A model generated the notes under the pieces. The model was not told the DNA's origin. It saw only the letters and a list, made by a program, of their open reading frames with translations, and made no database searches. The position numbers and the translations under genes were made by a program. From Antilocapra americana (Eukaryota; Chordata; Mammalia; Artiodactyla; Antilocapridae): DNA of 64,000 nt. Below, piece by piece: positions 12,668 through 24,369 of the stretch (position 1 is its first letter; each line of letters begins with the position of its first letter). The stretch spans positions 1,301,658-1,365,657 of the forward strand of contig ML664161.1 in NCBI GenBank assembly GCA_007570785.1, written 5' to 3'.

Positions 12668-12850
12668 TCTAGCACTTACTGAGTATCAGATACTATTCAA
12701 CAAAAGATACTTTCATTTTCCCATTATACATGCAGGGGAACATGCACAAAAAAACTGAGACTTGCCCAAAACATGGAAGTCACAGTGCTAGTATTTGAGC
12801 CAGGCAGTTTGGCTCTGGAATTCCAACTCTTAAACTGTACTGTCAACCTC
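12668..12850 (-). mobile_element. MIR SINE fragment, antisense
   Basis: The complement of MIR is evident: 'agcacttactgagtatcaga', then 'cccattatacatgcaggggaa', 'actgagacttgcccaaaaca' and 'gagccaggcagtttggctct', closing with 'aactcttaaactgtactgt'. This is close to a full-length core for such an old element. Confidence 0.8.
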
Positions 12851-13369
12851 AAAACTATGTGTAAACATTCAAGACTCTTCTAAAACACTTTCTTCCTTTC
12901 TTCAAAATCATTAATATCTAGTGCAGCAGAAACTCAAGTTCAGCATATCAAATGCAGAAGTAATAATAATAAATTTTCTCTCCTATATGATCAAGTAAGT
13001 CTTCATAGTGTCTCTTTGGTGTGTGTATATTCATTCACTCAGGAAAATCCAAAAATGCTATTCCTATAGCTACTTTGACATATCTCTTATTTCAATTTCA
13101 GGTCTTCATTTATTCTTATCTGGATTTCTGTCTCCAGACTCAGTTTTCCAATCTATTCTATGTGAAATCTTATACTACATAAGTCCTTTATGACTTTTCT
13201 TACAAAAATGTGAGAGTCCATAGCACTGAGTGAAGTTCTACTCTTGCCCTGATGTTTTAAATGTTTAGACAATGATCTTGGACTTATCTGACCTTTCCTT
13301 GGCTTTTTGGCCAATGTCTGATATAAGTTTGTTTTACTGTTTCTCTACTAAGAACTCTTGTCAAATGTG

Positions 13370-13374
<5 letters not shown>

Positions 13375-13425
<51 letters not shown>
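13375..13425. repeat. (TG)n microsatellite, about 25 uninterrupted units
   Basis: A pure TG array of about 50 bp flanked by unique sequence. The length and purity imply it is probably length-polymorphic. Such arrays can adopt Z-DNA, but nothing here shows a role. Confidence 0.97.
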
Positions 13426-13430
<5 letters not shown>

Positions 13431-15763
13431 ATGTGATTTATCTATATATTCACATTTCTTCTGTGAAAAATAGGAATGATATCTTTATCTGCCTCACCCT
13501 CCTCACATTGCTGATTTTGATATAAGATAATATATACAAATTCAATTTAAAGTATAAAATACACAAATATTTGGAAAAGATAAAAAACCTGGTGTTGATG
13601 AGCTCTCACGAATCAGAATATAGTTCTGTGGTACTGACATCTGTAGTTATCACCCACTGTCAGGTACACACTCTTTATGTTTATTGGACTGTTTTTTTAA
13701 TCAGTTCCCTGACTTTTGAAACCAACAACTCATCATTCATGTTTTCAGACTGAATATTCAGAAGCAAAAATGCTTGTCTCTGCTCACTCATATCCACACC
13801 CTTTTTACTCATGTAACAGTGCTCCTTCCCTACACTTTCTTTCCCGTGACTTGTTTTAATTCTCCTTTTTAACTCAAACTCTAAGATATTTTCATTCACT
13901 TGCTATAAAGTGTTTTATTATCATTTAACCTTGGATATAAGATCTGTCCCATTTCTTCCTCTCCTTTTCCAGGAAATTCCTTCCCCCATTAATTTCAAGT
14001 TAGTATAAGCCAAGTCCAGAATGCTGCATGTCTTTATCACGTTTTGATAAGTTCTTTAATTTCTAGTGAAATAAGATATTCCAGACTTATCTTGTGTTTT
14101 CCCTTTCCAAGCTGAGGAGTCACTCATTTCTTCCAGGAGCCTTGGGGTAACTGGTCCAACTTGACTGACTCTTTGCCACATATTCGTCATCCTTACCCAG
14201 CCCAGCACAAGTGTGATATATGACAACGGCAAAGGGCAAGAAGGAGAACGAGTTCACAGTTAAAGTGCTTCTCAAGCTGCTTCTTACATTATGTCTACTG
14301 TGATCTCAGTGTCTAAAACAAGTCGTAAGATCAAACCCAGACTTAAAGGATAGAATAGATTGTTTCTCCAAAGTGGGAAGACTTGCCATACAAAGTTACA
14401 TGGCAAAGGATGTGGATACAGGAGGTGTGAATAGCTGTTGCCAGTAATTAAGTTTAAAAAATGGTTATGTATTTCTGTCTGATTATTGCCTTAACTACAT
14501 CACAAGATACTGCTATATAGCACTTTTCTTATCTTTATTTTTAGAAATACTGCAAATTGTTGGTACTATTTCCCTCATCAAGGAGAATTTAAAAGAACAT
14601 TTATAATATATAAATATATACGTTATATATAAATAAATATCTCCAATTTGAGATATTTTGCATGTCTCTAAGTAGTTGTTTAAAGATACAATGGGTATAA
14701 TTTAGGTTGCAGTATGCTGTTTTAGTTTTCCCATATTTTAGTTTGCTCTTTAGAGATGATTTTCGTCTTGAGAGAAATGGTTAACTTCTAGATTTGGGCA
14801 GAAAAAAGTGCAATATTAGCCTGGAGCATCTTTTTCCAGCAAAAGTAAAGAAGTGTTAAAAAATGCTAGAGACTTGCAATATTTTCTGAACTAACACATA
14901 TAGGATTGTTAGTAAGATTGCTAATTATATTTCTTAGTCTGAGTGCTCTCTCATGTTGGCAAAGTGTAGTTCAGTTTCTTTAGTAAATTGTGCCATTATA
15001 AAGAGTTGAATTTGCCTGTCTTCTGATTTCTGTAATCCTATTTTGTCTCTGCCTGATTTATTTCTGCATTTTGCTTCCTTCTTTTCTTTTACGTCTAACC
15101 TTCAAGAAACCCCTTTTCTATTCAGGTAAATCCAACTTGTACAGTACCTTTCCTCCACTTCTCACTCAGTCCTTTTCTTTTGATTCCATAGTTATCAATA
15201 TCTGAACCTGTAAATATTATTCCTATTCCAAACATTTTTCTATTACTATATGAATCTCTTTTTATGTAGATAGTTTAATATGAAGCCCAACATTCATAAT
15301 ATGATGCTCAATCAATCCCATTTTCTATGTAATTTCCACCTAGCCAATCTCTGGAATGGTCTCTGGAGTATGCTTTGTTATTTTCCTACCATCAGTAGGT
15401 GTATGCTGTGAGTAGTTTAACTAACCATCTTTGCCTGATATGTGTATCTTTTGAGAGTGCAGAGATATGGATATCAGCTGTCAACATTATCCTATGAAAA
15501 CCTAGATTTTTGTGTTTATATTATTGCTCTGGCTGAACCTTAACATATGAAATGGAAGATGGTGAGAGAGGGAATCCTTAGAGCAGAGTAAGGCTTCTGA
15601 ATATATCACAACAATTAGAGAAACAAAATAATTGTGCCCAGAATATGTGAAGATGCATAAAGGAGATAATTTAAATAAAAGGAAAAAATGATCAACCACT
15701 AATAGCCTGATTTGGAATTAGGGATTAATAAGATGACAGGGTACCACAAAATATTTTTATATA
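13426..15763. other. Unique AT-rich stretch
   Basis: No confident repeat or gene. A short self-complementary AT tract lies at about 14600-14642. The 60-72-codon frames on both strands at 13571-13899 overlap each other and show no domain, so I read them as chance. Confidence 0.5.
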
Positions 15764-15968
15764 AGTGAGTGAAAGTTGTTCAGTTGTGTTCAACTCTGCT
15801 ACCACATAGACTGTAGCCTGCCAATCTCCTCTGTCCATGGAATTCTGCAGGCAAGAATACTGGAGTGTGTAGCTATTCCCTTCTCTAAGAAATCTTCCTA
15901 ATCCAGGGGTCAAACTGGGATCTCTTGCATTGTAGGCAGATTCCTTACCAGCTGAGCTACCAGAGAAG
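15764..15968 (-). mobile_element. Bov-tA SINE, antisense
   Basis: It begins 'gtgagtgaaagttgttcagt' and includes 'actgtagcctgccaatctcc' and 'aattctgcaggcaagaatac'. It ends at the complemented tRNA-like head 'ccttaccagctgagctacca'. It is more diverged than several other copies here. Its right edge is duplicated (see the tandem repeat at 15958-15994). Confidence 0.88.
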
Positions 15969-15994
15969 ATATGAGGTACCAGGGAAGATATGAG
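15958..15994. repeat. 19-bp-period tandem duplication at a SINE edge
   Basis: TACCAGAGAAGATATGAG at 15958-15975 is followed, after one base, by TACCAGGGAAGATATGAG at 15977-15994, with one difference. The unit straddles the Bov-tA end and its flank, so the duplication arose after insertion. Confidence 0.85.
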
Positions 15995-16105
15995 AGCCTT
16001 ATTTTAAGTCTACCTGGAATGTCAGATAAAGGATACCACACGTCATGACTCTACTTGTGCAACTGTAAGTGAATGAGGAATTTAAGCTACATTAAAAAAA
16101 TAAGG

Positions 16106-16226
16106 GGGACTTCCCTGTTGGACCAGTGGTTAAGAATCTATGCTGCCATTTCAGGGGGCATGGGTTCAATTCCTAGTTGGAGAACTAAGATTTTACACAT
16201 CACAGAATCCAGCCAAAAAAATAAAC
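16106..16226 (+). mobile_element. CHR-2-type artiodactyl SINE, sense
   Basis: 'gggacttccctgttggaccagt' is followed by 'tttcagggggcatgggttcaa', 'tagttggagaactaagattt' and an A-rich end 'agccaaaaaaataaac'. It is the same family as the copy near 10.5 kb. Confidence 0.82.
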
Positions 16227-17210
16227 AACTTTCTGTACTTCTAAGATACCCTTTCCTTTTGTAGTCCTCCAGCAAACATGCAAATACTATTTTTCTGATA
16301 TGCCTCCTATAGAATTCTATGCCAAAAATTATTTCACCATTTCAAAATATTTAATTTTCACAGTAGCATTATGATTATTGTTGCTAATTTGCAAATGATG
16401 AAATTGTTCCTCAGGAAGGTTAGATTTTAAGTGGCATGCTTATGGCAAAGTAGCTAAGAAATGATAAAGCAATTATTCAAAGTTATGTCTAAGTACAATT
16501 ATATTTTAAGATAAAATACTAGCAAATGAGTACTTCACACAAGTGATAGATAATAGTAAAGCCAGTAAATCTGAGTTACTTTCATTGTAAAAATGTCCAC
16601 ATCCAAATTGGAAACAGTTTTTTGAGAGGTAAATCACAGCATCTTGACATTTTAGTGACTGTCCACAGTATACTTTTCACCCAATCAAGACTTGTCAGAA
16701 TGGGTTTCACTGCAGGAAATAGATTAGTTGATTAGGTCAAGCCAGGTCTAGGCAATTCCTGTTTTACAATAAAAGAAAACACTGTGATTTTCTTAACTTA
16801 AGTGGATATTGACTTTTACTATGGTGAAGATCAAGATTTATTATCTCAAATGATAGTCAACAGACTGGCTGACAACTATTGACTTGGGGGAAATCACAGC
16901 AGGGAGCTGAACCACCACTGAATCTGCAGAAAGATCTTCTGTGTCTCTCACAGCAGGTTAAGGCCATTCTTACATCAAGATGACAGGTCTAACTAGAGAC
17001 AGGAACCATTAAAAAATGCATTTCCATACTTGGTTTGTGATGTTCCTTGAATATTATAGTAACTTTAAAAATAGTTGGTTGTAGCCCTAGAGATTCAGGA
17101 ATTAATTCTTTATAGTGGTATGCAAGTCTTAATTCTTTAGCAAAAATATTTATTTATCCATAGTTCAAAATGTCCATAGTTAATATTTATAGCAGCTTAA
17201 GTTAAGGGAA
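16227..17210. other. Unique AT-rich stretch
   Basis: No gene or repeat identified in this roughly 1-kb interval between a CHR-2 copy and a Bov-A2. Confidence 0.5.
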
Positions 17211-17216
17211 GCAAGT

Positions 17217-17503
17217 TGGTAAAGAATTTGCCTGCAATACAGGAGACCCTTGTTCAGTTCCTGGATTGGGAAGATCTGCTAGAGAAGGGATAGGCTATCC
17301 ACTCCAATATTCTTGGGCTTCCCTTGTGGCTCAGCAGATAAAGAGTCTACCTGCAATGTTGGAGACCTGGGTTCAATCCCTGGGTTGGGAAGATCCCCAG
17401 AGAAGGGAACAGCTACCAACTCCAGTATTCTTGCCTGGAAAATTCCATAGACTAAACAGTCCATGGGGTCAGAAAGAGTTGGATAGAACTGAGCAACTTT
17501 CAT
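17217..17503 (+). mobile_element. Bov-A2 dimeric SINE, sense
   Basis: Two Bov-A monomers stand head to tail. The first ends 'ccactccaatattcttgg' and the second starts at about 17315 with 'gcttcccttgtggctcagca'. The 3' part 'atagactaaacagtccatgg' plus 'gaactgagcaactttca' is the diagnostic Bov-A2 ending. GTTAAG occurs at 17211-17216 and 17504-17509, a short possible target-site duplication. Bov-A2 is ruminant-specific and supports the species assignment. Confidence 0.9.
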
Positions 17504-17804
17504 GTTAAGTATGACAAATCCAATTTCTACAGTTGTAAGATTCATTTATACCTTTTTTAGAGTGTTCAATTACCAATATAACCATAACACTTCACAAAAT
17601 GGTTAAATGATAAAGTGACATTTTAAATATGAACAACTGTTTAAAATGAACTATTTTAAATTTTAAAAGAACAACTAATAAATTATACTGTATTATAAAA
17701 TTATTTTAGAGACATAATAAAAACTAAAAATGTAAACATATTTTAATCAGCCTATGTACACAAACCTGACAAAATGTAAACAGTGAATAAGCCCCAATGG
17801 ATAT

Positions 17805-17902
17805 GCTGCTACTGCTAAGTCACTTCAGTCATGTCCGACTCTGTGCGACCGCATAGATGGAAGCCCACCAGGCTCTCCAGTCCCGGGGATTCTACAGGCA
17901 AG
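17805..17902 (-). mobile_element. Truncated Bov-tA SINE, antisense, with 9-bp TSD
   Basis: 'tgctgctactgctaagtcac' followed by 'catgtccgactctgtgcgac' is the 3' end of a Bov-tA subtype in reverse, truncated after 'ctacaggcaag'. It is bracketed by identical AATGGATAT at 17796-17804 and 17903-17911, which fixes the edges and shows retroposition of a short transcript. Confidence 0.88.
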
Positions 17903-18100
17903 AATGGATATAGATCTAGGTAAACACTTTTCAGCTTTCCCTCATTTTCATTAAGAAGCAAATATAGTATTCCTATTGCTAAAGGAAGAAAAAAAGACAA
18001 ACTCAAGAAGAACAAGCAATAATCCATAGACTGTATAACAAAGTATGTAAACAAATAGGTTAAGAACAAAATGGAGGAAGCATGAATATCAAAATGTATA

Positions 18101-18470
18101 TGGTAGGCAGAATCCTAAAATATCCCCTAAGATTTCCCATGCCCAATATATACACACCTTCTCCCAGTTAATCCAACACTAATGTGATGCTGTGAAGAGA
18201 GTTTGCAGATGTAATTAAGGAATTAAAGTCCCAACTCAGATGATTTTAAGATAGGGAGATTATCCTCAGTGGAATTAACCTAATTAGATGAGGCCTTAAA
18301 GAAGCTGGGCTCTTTATAAAGAGGCAATAAAAATTATAATAAGTTATCTCCACATACAATAAATTCTTTATTTGTGTCTTTGAAGGTAGAGGGACTTAAT
18401 GACAAGAAGTACAGGCAGCCTCTGGTTGCTGAGAGTGACCTGACCAACAGGAAATAGGAAGTGAATTCTG
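18101..18470. mobile_element. Old mammalian interspersed repeat, probably LTR-type, family not resolved
   Basis: The text 'ggtaggcagaatcctaaaat', 'agtttgcagatgtaattaag', 'tagggagattatcctcagtg' and 'aggccttaaagaagctgggc', then 'caggcagcctctggttgctg', follows a widespread mammalian repeat that I recognise by its GTAGGCAGAAT...TTTGCAGATGTGATTAAG...GGGGAGATTATCC order. I cannot name the family with confidence. It is old and non-coding, and ends just left of a Bov-tA. Confidence 0.55.
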
Positions 18471-18537
18471 TTAACAGCCTGAATGAGCTTGGAAGAGGAA
18501 CCCAATCTCCAGATAAGAATAAAGAGCCAGATAAAGT

Positions 18538-18741
18538 CTTGTTCAGTTGCTAAGCATGTCTGACTGTGATCCCATGGACTGCAGGCTACCAGGCTCCTCT
18601 GTCCATGGGACTCCCCAGGCAAGAATACTGGAGTGGCTTGCCATTTCCTCCTCCAGGGGATCTTCCCACCTCAGGAACGGAACCCATGCCTCCTACTTCT
18701 CTTGCACTGACAGTCTGATTCTTTACCATGGGCCACCAAGG
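18538..18741 (-). mobile_element. Bov-tA SINE, antisense
   Basis: It contains 'tgatcccatggactgcaggc', 'caggcaagaatactggagtg', 'tcctcctccaggggatcttc' and the complemented head 'ttctttaccatgggccacca'. It is well preserved. The longer overlapping frames on both strands (up to 96 codons on the minus strand) are SINE read-through. Confidence 0.9.
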
Positions 18742-21638
18742 TTTCTGGTAGGTGGAGGGAATACCACTAGGGAAGGGAAGGTGATAGCATGAACCAAATA
18801 CATGATGATAGTCTGGGTAAGGTCCTGGAGGAAATGCAGTGAAGAAGGAATTGAGGTCCATGTAGAAGGATTGCATTTGATTAGAACAAGTAACCTCTCC
18901 CTCCTTGGGACCAAATTAAGACAAAGATTGATTTATATAAAATTGTGTTTAAGAGGTAATTGGAATGCTGAATCATTCACACTTGATAGGCTTTGATTTT
19001 ACTTGAAGCAGAAGGCATTTTTTTCTCTTTGCATTGAGAATGTGGGCTGTAAGAATGGATAGAACCTTAAATAGAGTGATTAATTTTGGGAAATACGACT
19101 GAAGAATTTATCAATACTAATAAATAAGCTGTCAAGTAGTCTCAAAAACAAAACTAAGATTGTAGACCAGAAATTTAAGAAATATTTTTTTTTACTATGA
19201 AGAAAGTTAAAATCTCATTATGTATGTATTGACCGTCAACACATTGAACCACAAAAGAGGTACTTAAAATAAAGCAAAATAAAAGTTTAAAATATTTTCC
19301 CTAAAAAGCAGATTTGATGAAATAATTTTTATTGAAATTGCCTTTTGAAATCACCTTTTCTTTGAAAAGTGTTACAAAAATTAGAGCAATCTCAAATGTA
19401 GAAACTAATTCCTTCCTAAATACCGCCAGTATTATGTGAACTAGACAAAATGAAAATGGAGTCAGTTAATCCTCTGCTGATTCTAGCTTCTCCTGGAAAA
19501 AAATTGTTGAGGGGCAGAGCTGTTTACTTTAATATGTCCTTCTGTGCATGTTGGAAAAATATGTCTTTTAAGAGTTTTTACAGGAGGAAAATGTATGGAT
19601 TCACTCAGACAACAATGCAGGATAAAGTAACAGTTTTTGTCACTGTCCTTTGTATGTGCTTTATGGTTAATGTTTCTCAGTGTTATTTCAATAGATATTT
19701 ATTGAGTTCTGACTAAATTCAGTGTTTTGAGTTTGGTCCAGTGAATACATCAAAAACAAATATTAAGAAGCAAATAAAAACAAACAGTCAAGAAAATAGT
19801 TAGGATCTTTAATCAAATCTTAGCATATAATTCTTTGGAATAGGTGCTGGGAACAGAATAAAACTGAGATCAGACAGGAGCATTAAAGAGAAGTGCTCTA
19901 AAGTTCTGATGGGGTCAGACAGGCTAGTTAGGAAAAGTGAGAACTGAGTGAGTCATTACTTGCTTAATAAAAAGTGGGGAAGAGGAGAATATGAGATGTC
20001 AGAGGAAGAAGTGTAATTACTTTGAGACAGAAAGAGTACAGTCCCCGAACTCTGTTTATTTGAAAAAATTAGGAGAATTTTGGTATTACTGGAGCATAAA
20101 GGTGTATTTGCGAAGGGAAGCAGGTCTATATGCATCCATTGGGACTGGATTGTTAGAAAATTTGGGGGCCATTTTAAGATGCTTTAAAACTTAACCCAAA
20201 TACTGAAGTGTTTTAAGCAGTCATGGCATTTAGGAAGCGTATCCTAACTTTAGTGTGGAGAATGAATTGGCTGTTACTGAACTGGATTGGACTACAGGAC
20301 TTGGATTAAGCACTTAATACAGAAATTCACTTTAAAGTCTGACAGGATATAGTGGCCTGACTCTGAGTTTTAAGTATGAAGAAAGGAAAAAGTGAAAGGA
20401 CCTGAGAGAAGCAGTTTGGTGCCTATTTCAGTGTAGGAAGGGGATTGAGAGTGTGGGAGTAGGGAGTGACTGTAGGGAGAATAATAATTGGATTTCAGTG
20501 GAGCTAGTGAGTAAGGTAATTTTCAAGTTACTGAAAGCATATAAATTTTATTAGATAGCTTCCATGTATTGTAATGGATCTGCTGTCTGGAAAGTCCAAA
20601 ATTTAGTGAGGGAATTTCTGAACACGTTCTAAGCATTGCAAAAGCTAAGACTACATGAAAGTAGACATTTTAATCTTCACCAGTCCTTTTCCTCCACCAT
20701 TATAGATGGTTAAGACACATTTGACTATTATTACATTTGAGCCAGTAAATGTTTTAAAAATTATGCTTATCTTATTTCAAACAAATATCTATGGATAGTT
20801 TCTATAAAGTCTAGTTTTGATATTTTTTTCAGAAATTGAATTTGCTTTTTAATGTGTTTTCCTCTATGATTTAGTTGTTTGATATTGTACTTTGACATTA
20901 TTTTAGTCTTGATATGAGGAAAGCAATATTGAATGTGATTATTAGTTCTAACTTTTTCCAGAACATTGATCTCAATTAACAAGACTGCAGACTTTGCCTT
21001 CCCTAGACCTGTTTAAAGAAGATTAAAGTATTGGTGAATTATAGCACCAATAAAAATATCAATACTCAAAAAATACAGTGTAATTGCTCCCTAGTTGGGA
21101 CAGAAAGAGATTTACACCAAAGAATCCTTTTGTACAGTTAACTAGCTGCCATATTTACTTCTCTGTGATTACTGAAAATTTTATATAATGAGTCATCTCT
21201 CTGAAATTAAAAATCATTCCTTCAGAAAAAAAAATTATTATGAAATCCTGGAAATTAATGAAAAAACACTAAGGATAATTTAATACTAATTGTGATCTAT
21301 TTTTAAACTGAAAAATATTATTTGAACAATTTATATTTACTTAATTGATCTGTATGGTTCCTTTTACTAAGAAATTCTATCATAGTAGAAATAGCTTCAG
21401 TTACTGTACTCTTCTTTGTCAGGTTGAAAAAAATTACTTGAAATGTAGATTTTACACTTGTGAATAAATCTACCTACTATTCTGTTTATAACATATGATG
21501 GGGAAGCATTATTTAAAATAAATCCAATATATTTTGCTTCTTAAAAAAGACAACAAAATTACTTTGCCAAGTCACTGCCAAATTAGCTACAAGGGGGCAA
21601 AATTAGTTGCTCAATTAAGAACTGTTGGGAAATACACC
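18742..21638. other. 2.9-kb unique stretch, partly purine-rich
   Basis: No young repeats. About 19840-20510 is GA-rich with phrases such as 'gtgctgggaacagaataaa' and 'aggaagcgtatcctaac', which resemble decayed old LINE sequence, but not well enough to name. The 88-codon frame at 19450-19716 has no recognisable motif. Confidence 0.45.
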
Positions 21639-21645
21639 TAAATGT

Positions 21646-21870
21646 GACTTCCCTGGTGACTCAGTGGTAAAGAATCCATCTGCCAGTGAAGTAGACACAG
21701 GAGACACAGGTTCAATTCCTGAGTGGGGAAGATCTCCTACAGGAGGAAACAGGAGCCCACCCCAGTTTTCTTGCCTGGGCAGGCCCATGGACAGAGTAGT
21801 CTGGCAGGCTAGTGTCCATGGGGTCTCAAAGAGTTGGATGTGACTGAGCAGCTGAGCATGCATGTATATT
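21646..21870 (+). mobile_element. Bov-tA SINE, sense, with 7-bp TSD
   Basis: It opens 'gacttccctggtgactcagtgg', includes 'ggttcaattcctgagtgggg' and 'catggacagagtagtctggc', and ends 'gactgagcagctgagcatg'. TAAATGT at 21639-21645 and 21871-21877 bounds it. An extra repeated 'gacacagg/gagacacagg' inside the A-box/B-box spacer is a local duplication. Confidence 0.88.
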
Positions 21871-22062
21871 TAAATGTAAAGAGAAAATTAAAAATTAGAA
21901 AAAAGATGTACTAAAGAAGAAACAGGGAAAGGATTTTATTTCAGATGATAATTTTCTGTGAAAATATTAAAGATATTAGGGAAAAACAACTGAACATTCC
22001 TTTGTTTAGAAGTCTTACAAAATAAGAAATTAAAATGGTTAAGAAATAATACTCTCATCAGT

Positions 22063-22293
22063 GACCAAGTATCTAGGTGGCACTAGTGGTAAAAAGCCTG
22101 CTTGCCAGTGCAAGAGACAGAAAAGACTAGAGACGCAAGTTTGATCCCTGGGTTGGGAAGATCCCCTGGAGGAGAAAACGGCAACCCATTTTTCAATATC
22201 CTTGCCTGGAGAATCCCATGGACAGAGGACACTGGCAAGCTATAGTACATAGGGCCACAAAGAGTAGGACAAACGTGAGACGACTTAGCATAA
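22063..22293 (+). mobile_element. Bov-tA SINE, sense, diverged
   Basis: 'ctaggtggcactagtggtaa' stands for the tRNA-like head. It is followed by 'gatccctgggttgggaagat', 'cccctggaggagaaaacggc' and 'ggagaatcccatggacagag'. It lies about 190 bp from the preceding sense copy, and the two are not identical, so they are separate insertions. Confidence 0.87.
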
Positions 22294-22352
22294 CATTGAA
22301 ATCATTATGGCTAAGTTGTTGAGAATTACATGGAGTAGTCACATCATTAGGC

Positions 22353-22372
22353 AAAAAAAAAAAAAAAAAAAA
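22353..22372 (+). repeat. Poly(A) tract
   Basis: A run of about 20 A downstream of the Bov-tA. There is no recognisable retroposed body directly before it other than unique sequence. Confidence 0.9.
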
Positions 22373-22532
22373 CACCTTGAAAAATATAAATGAAAAAGGG
22401 CCAAAAAATTTCGTTGCATTTACATCTTTTGAGTTTTGTTTATTTGATCACGTCCTAGGTTTAACATAAATGTCTTTGTTATTATTTTATTATTTTTATT
22501 GAAGTACAATTGGTTAACAACATTTCAGGTGT

Positions 22533-23651
22533 TAGGTAGTCTGGTATTCCCACCTCTTTCAGAATTTTCCACAGTTTATTGCGATCCACACAGTCAAAGG
22601 CTTTGGCATAGTCAATAAAGCAGAAATAGATGTTTTTCTGGAACTCTCTTGCTCTTTCGATGATATAAAGGATGTTGGCAATTTCATCTCTGGTTCCTCT
22701 GCCTTTTCTAAAACCACTATGAACATCTGGAAGTTCATGGTTCATGTACTCTTGTAGCCTGGCTTGGAGAATATTGAGTATTACTTTACTAGCGTGTGAG
22801 ATGAGTGCAATTGTGCGGTAGTTAGAGAATTGTTTGGCATTGCCTTTCTTTGGGATTGGAATGAAAACTGATCTTTTCCAGTCCTGTGGCCACTGCTGAA
22901 TTTTCCAAATTTGCTAACATAACGAGTGCAGCACTTTCACAGCATCATCTTTCAGGCTTTGAAATAGTTCAACTGGAATTCGATCACCTCCACTAGCTTT
23001 GTTCCTAGTGATACTTCCTAAGGCCCACTTTACCTTACATTCTAGGATTTCTGGCTCTAGGTGAATGATCATACCATCGTGATTATCTGGGTCATCAAGA
23101 TCATTTTTGTATTGTTCTTCTGTGTAGTCTTGACACCTCTTCTTAATATCTTCTGCTTCCATTAGGTCTATAATATTTCTGTCCTTTATTGAGCCCGTCT
23201 TTGCATGAAATGTTCCCTTGGTATCTCTAATTTTCTTGACTAGATCTCTAGTCTTTCCTATTCTATTGTTTTCCTCTATTTCTTTGCATTGATCACTGAG
23301 GAAGTCTTTCTTATCTCTCCTTGCTATTCTTTGGAACTCTGCATTCAAATGGGTATATCTTTCCTTTTCTCCTTTGCCTTTTGCTTCTCTTCTTTTCACA
23401 GCTATTTGTAAAGCCTCCTCAGAGAGCCATTTTGCTTTTATGCATTTCTTTTTCTTGGGGATGGTCCTAATTCCTGTCTCCTGTACAATGTCATAAACCT
23501 CCATCCATAGTTCATCAGGCACTCTATCAGATCTAGTCCCTTAAATCTATTTCTCAATTTCACTGTATAATCATAAGGAATTTGATTAAGGTCATACCTG
23601 AATAGTCTAGTGTTTTTCCCCACTTTCTTCAATTTAAGTCTGAATTTGGCA
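22533..23651 (-). mobile_element. BovB LINE, inverted 5' portion of a twin-primed insertion
   Basis: Read on the minus strand, this covers the end of the BovB endonuclease domain (KFRLKLKKVGK...), the linker, and the N-terminal reverse-transcriptase part, stopping after DYAKAFDCVDRNKLWKILKE. It abuts the 3' portion, which points the other way. The segment encoding the RT catalytic box and about 130 codons around it is missing between the two parts. The left boundary is fixed by TTTCAGGTGT at 22523-22532. Confidence 0.9.
22914..23522 (-). pseudogene. BovB ORF2 fragment, still open for 202 codons
   Basis: Translation gives the BovB region between endonuclease and reverse transcriptase, with PKKKKCIKAKWLSEEALQIA, a coiled-coil-like basic stretch, and DPDNHDGMIIHLEPEILECK. 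It ends at KVLHSLC with a premature stop where the family continues. The first methionine is internal to the domain, not a real start. Upstream sequence from 23523 continues the same element as far as the inversion junction. Few lesions over 600 bp imply a fairly young insertion, but it lacks the catalytic core and cannot work. Confidence 0.85.
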
Positions 23652-24278
23652 ATAAAACAGTGGAAATGGTGGCTGACTTTATTTTTTTGGGCTCCAAAAT
23701 CACTGCAAATGGTGATTGCAGCCATGAAATTAAAAGACGCTTACTCCTTGGAAGGAAAGCTATGACCAACCTAGACAGCTTATTAAAAAGCAGAGACATT
23801 ACATTGTCAACACAAGTCCATCTAGTCAAGGCTATGGTTTTTCCAGTGGTCATGTATGGATGTGAGAGTTGGACAGTGAAGAAAGCTGAGTGCCGAAGAA
23901 TTGAAGCTTTTGAACTGTGGTATTGGAGAAGACTCTTGAGAGTCTCTTGGACTGCAAGGAGATTCAACCAGTCCATCCTAAATGAGCTCAGTCCTGGGTA
24001 TTCATTGGAAGCACTGATGTTGAAGCTGATACACCAATATTTTGTCCCTCTGATGCCAAGAGTTGCTTAATTTGAAAAGACCTTGATGTTGGGAAAGATT
24101 GAAGACAGGAGGAGAAGGGGATGACAGAGGATGAGATGGTTAAATGGCATCACCAACTCAATGGACATGAGTTTGGGTAAGCTCCGGGAGTTAGTGATGT
24201 ACAGGGAGGCCCGGCGTTTGCAGTTCATGGGATTGCAAAGAGTCACACATGACTGAGCAACTGAACTGAACTGAACTG
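23652..24278 (+). mobile_element. BovB LINE, sense 3' portion of the twin-primed insertion
   Basis: The sense BovB 3' end starts at 'aaacagtggaaatggtggc'. It encodes DFIFLGSKITANGDCSHEIK and later FPVVMYGCESWTVKKAE (open frame 23660-24070), and ends in the family's terminal 'ctgaactgaactgaactg' repeat rather than poly(A). TTTCAGGTGT follows at 24279-24288, matching the left flank. Together with the inverted 5' portion this is one insertion. Confidence 0.93.
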
Positions 24279-24331
24279 TTTCAGGTGTACAACAAAGTGA
24301 TTCAGTTATACACACACGCTCATATGTATTT

Positions 24332-24369
<38 letters not shown>
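24332..24369. repeat. (TG)n(TA)n compound microsatellite
   Basis: About eight TG units followed by about twelve TA units, inside the L1 3' UTR at the place where this L1 normally has an AT-alternating stretch. Confidence 0.95.

Noticed and set aside
13375..13425. (TG)n arrays as regulatory Z-DNA elements
   Set aside because: They are common neutral microsatellites; no promoter or gene lies nearby to support a role.
23660..24070. 136-codon plus-strand frame as a host gene
   Set aside because: It encodes the BovB C-terminal region (GSKITANGDCSHEIK and onward) and is part of the twin-primed insertion.
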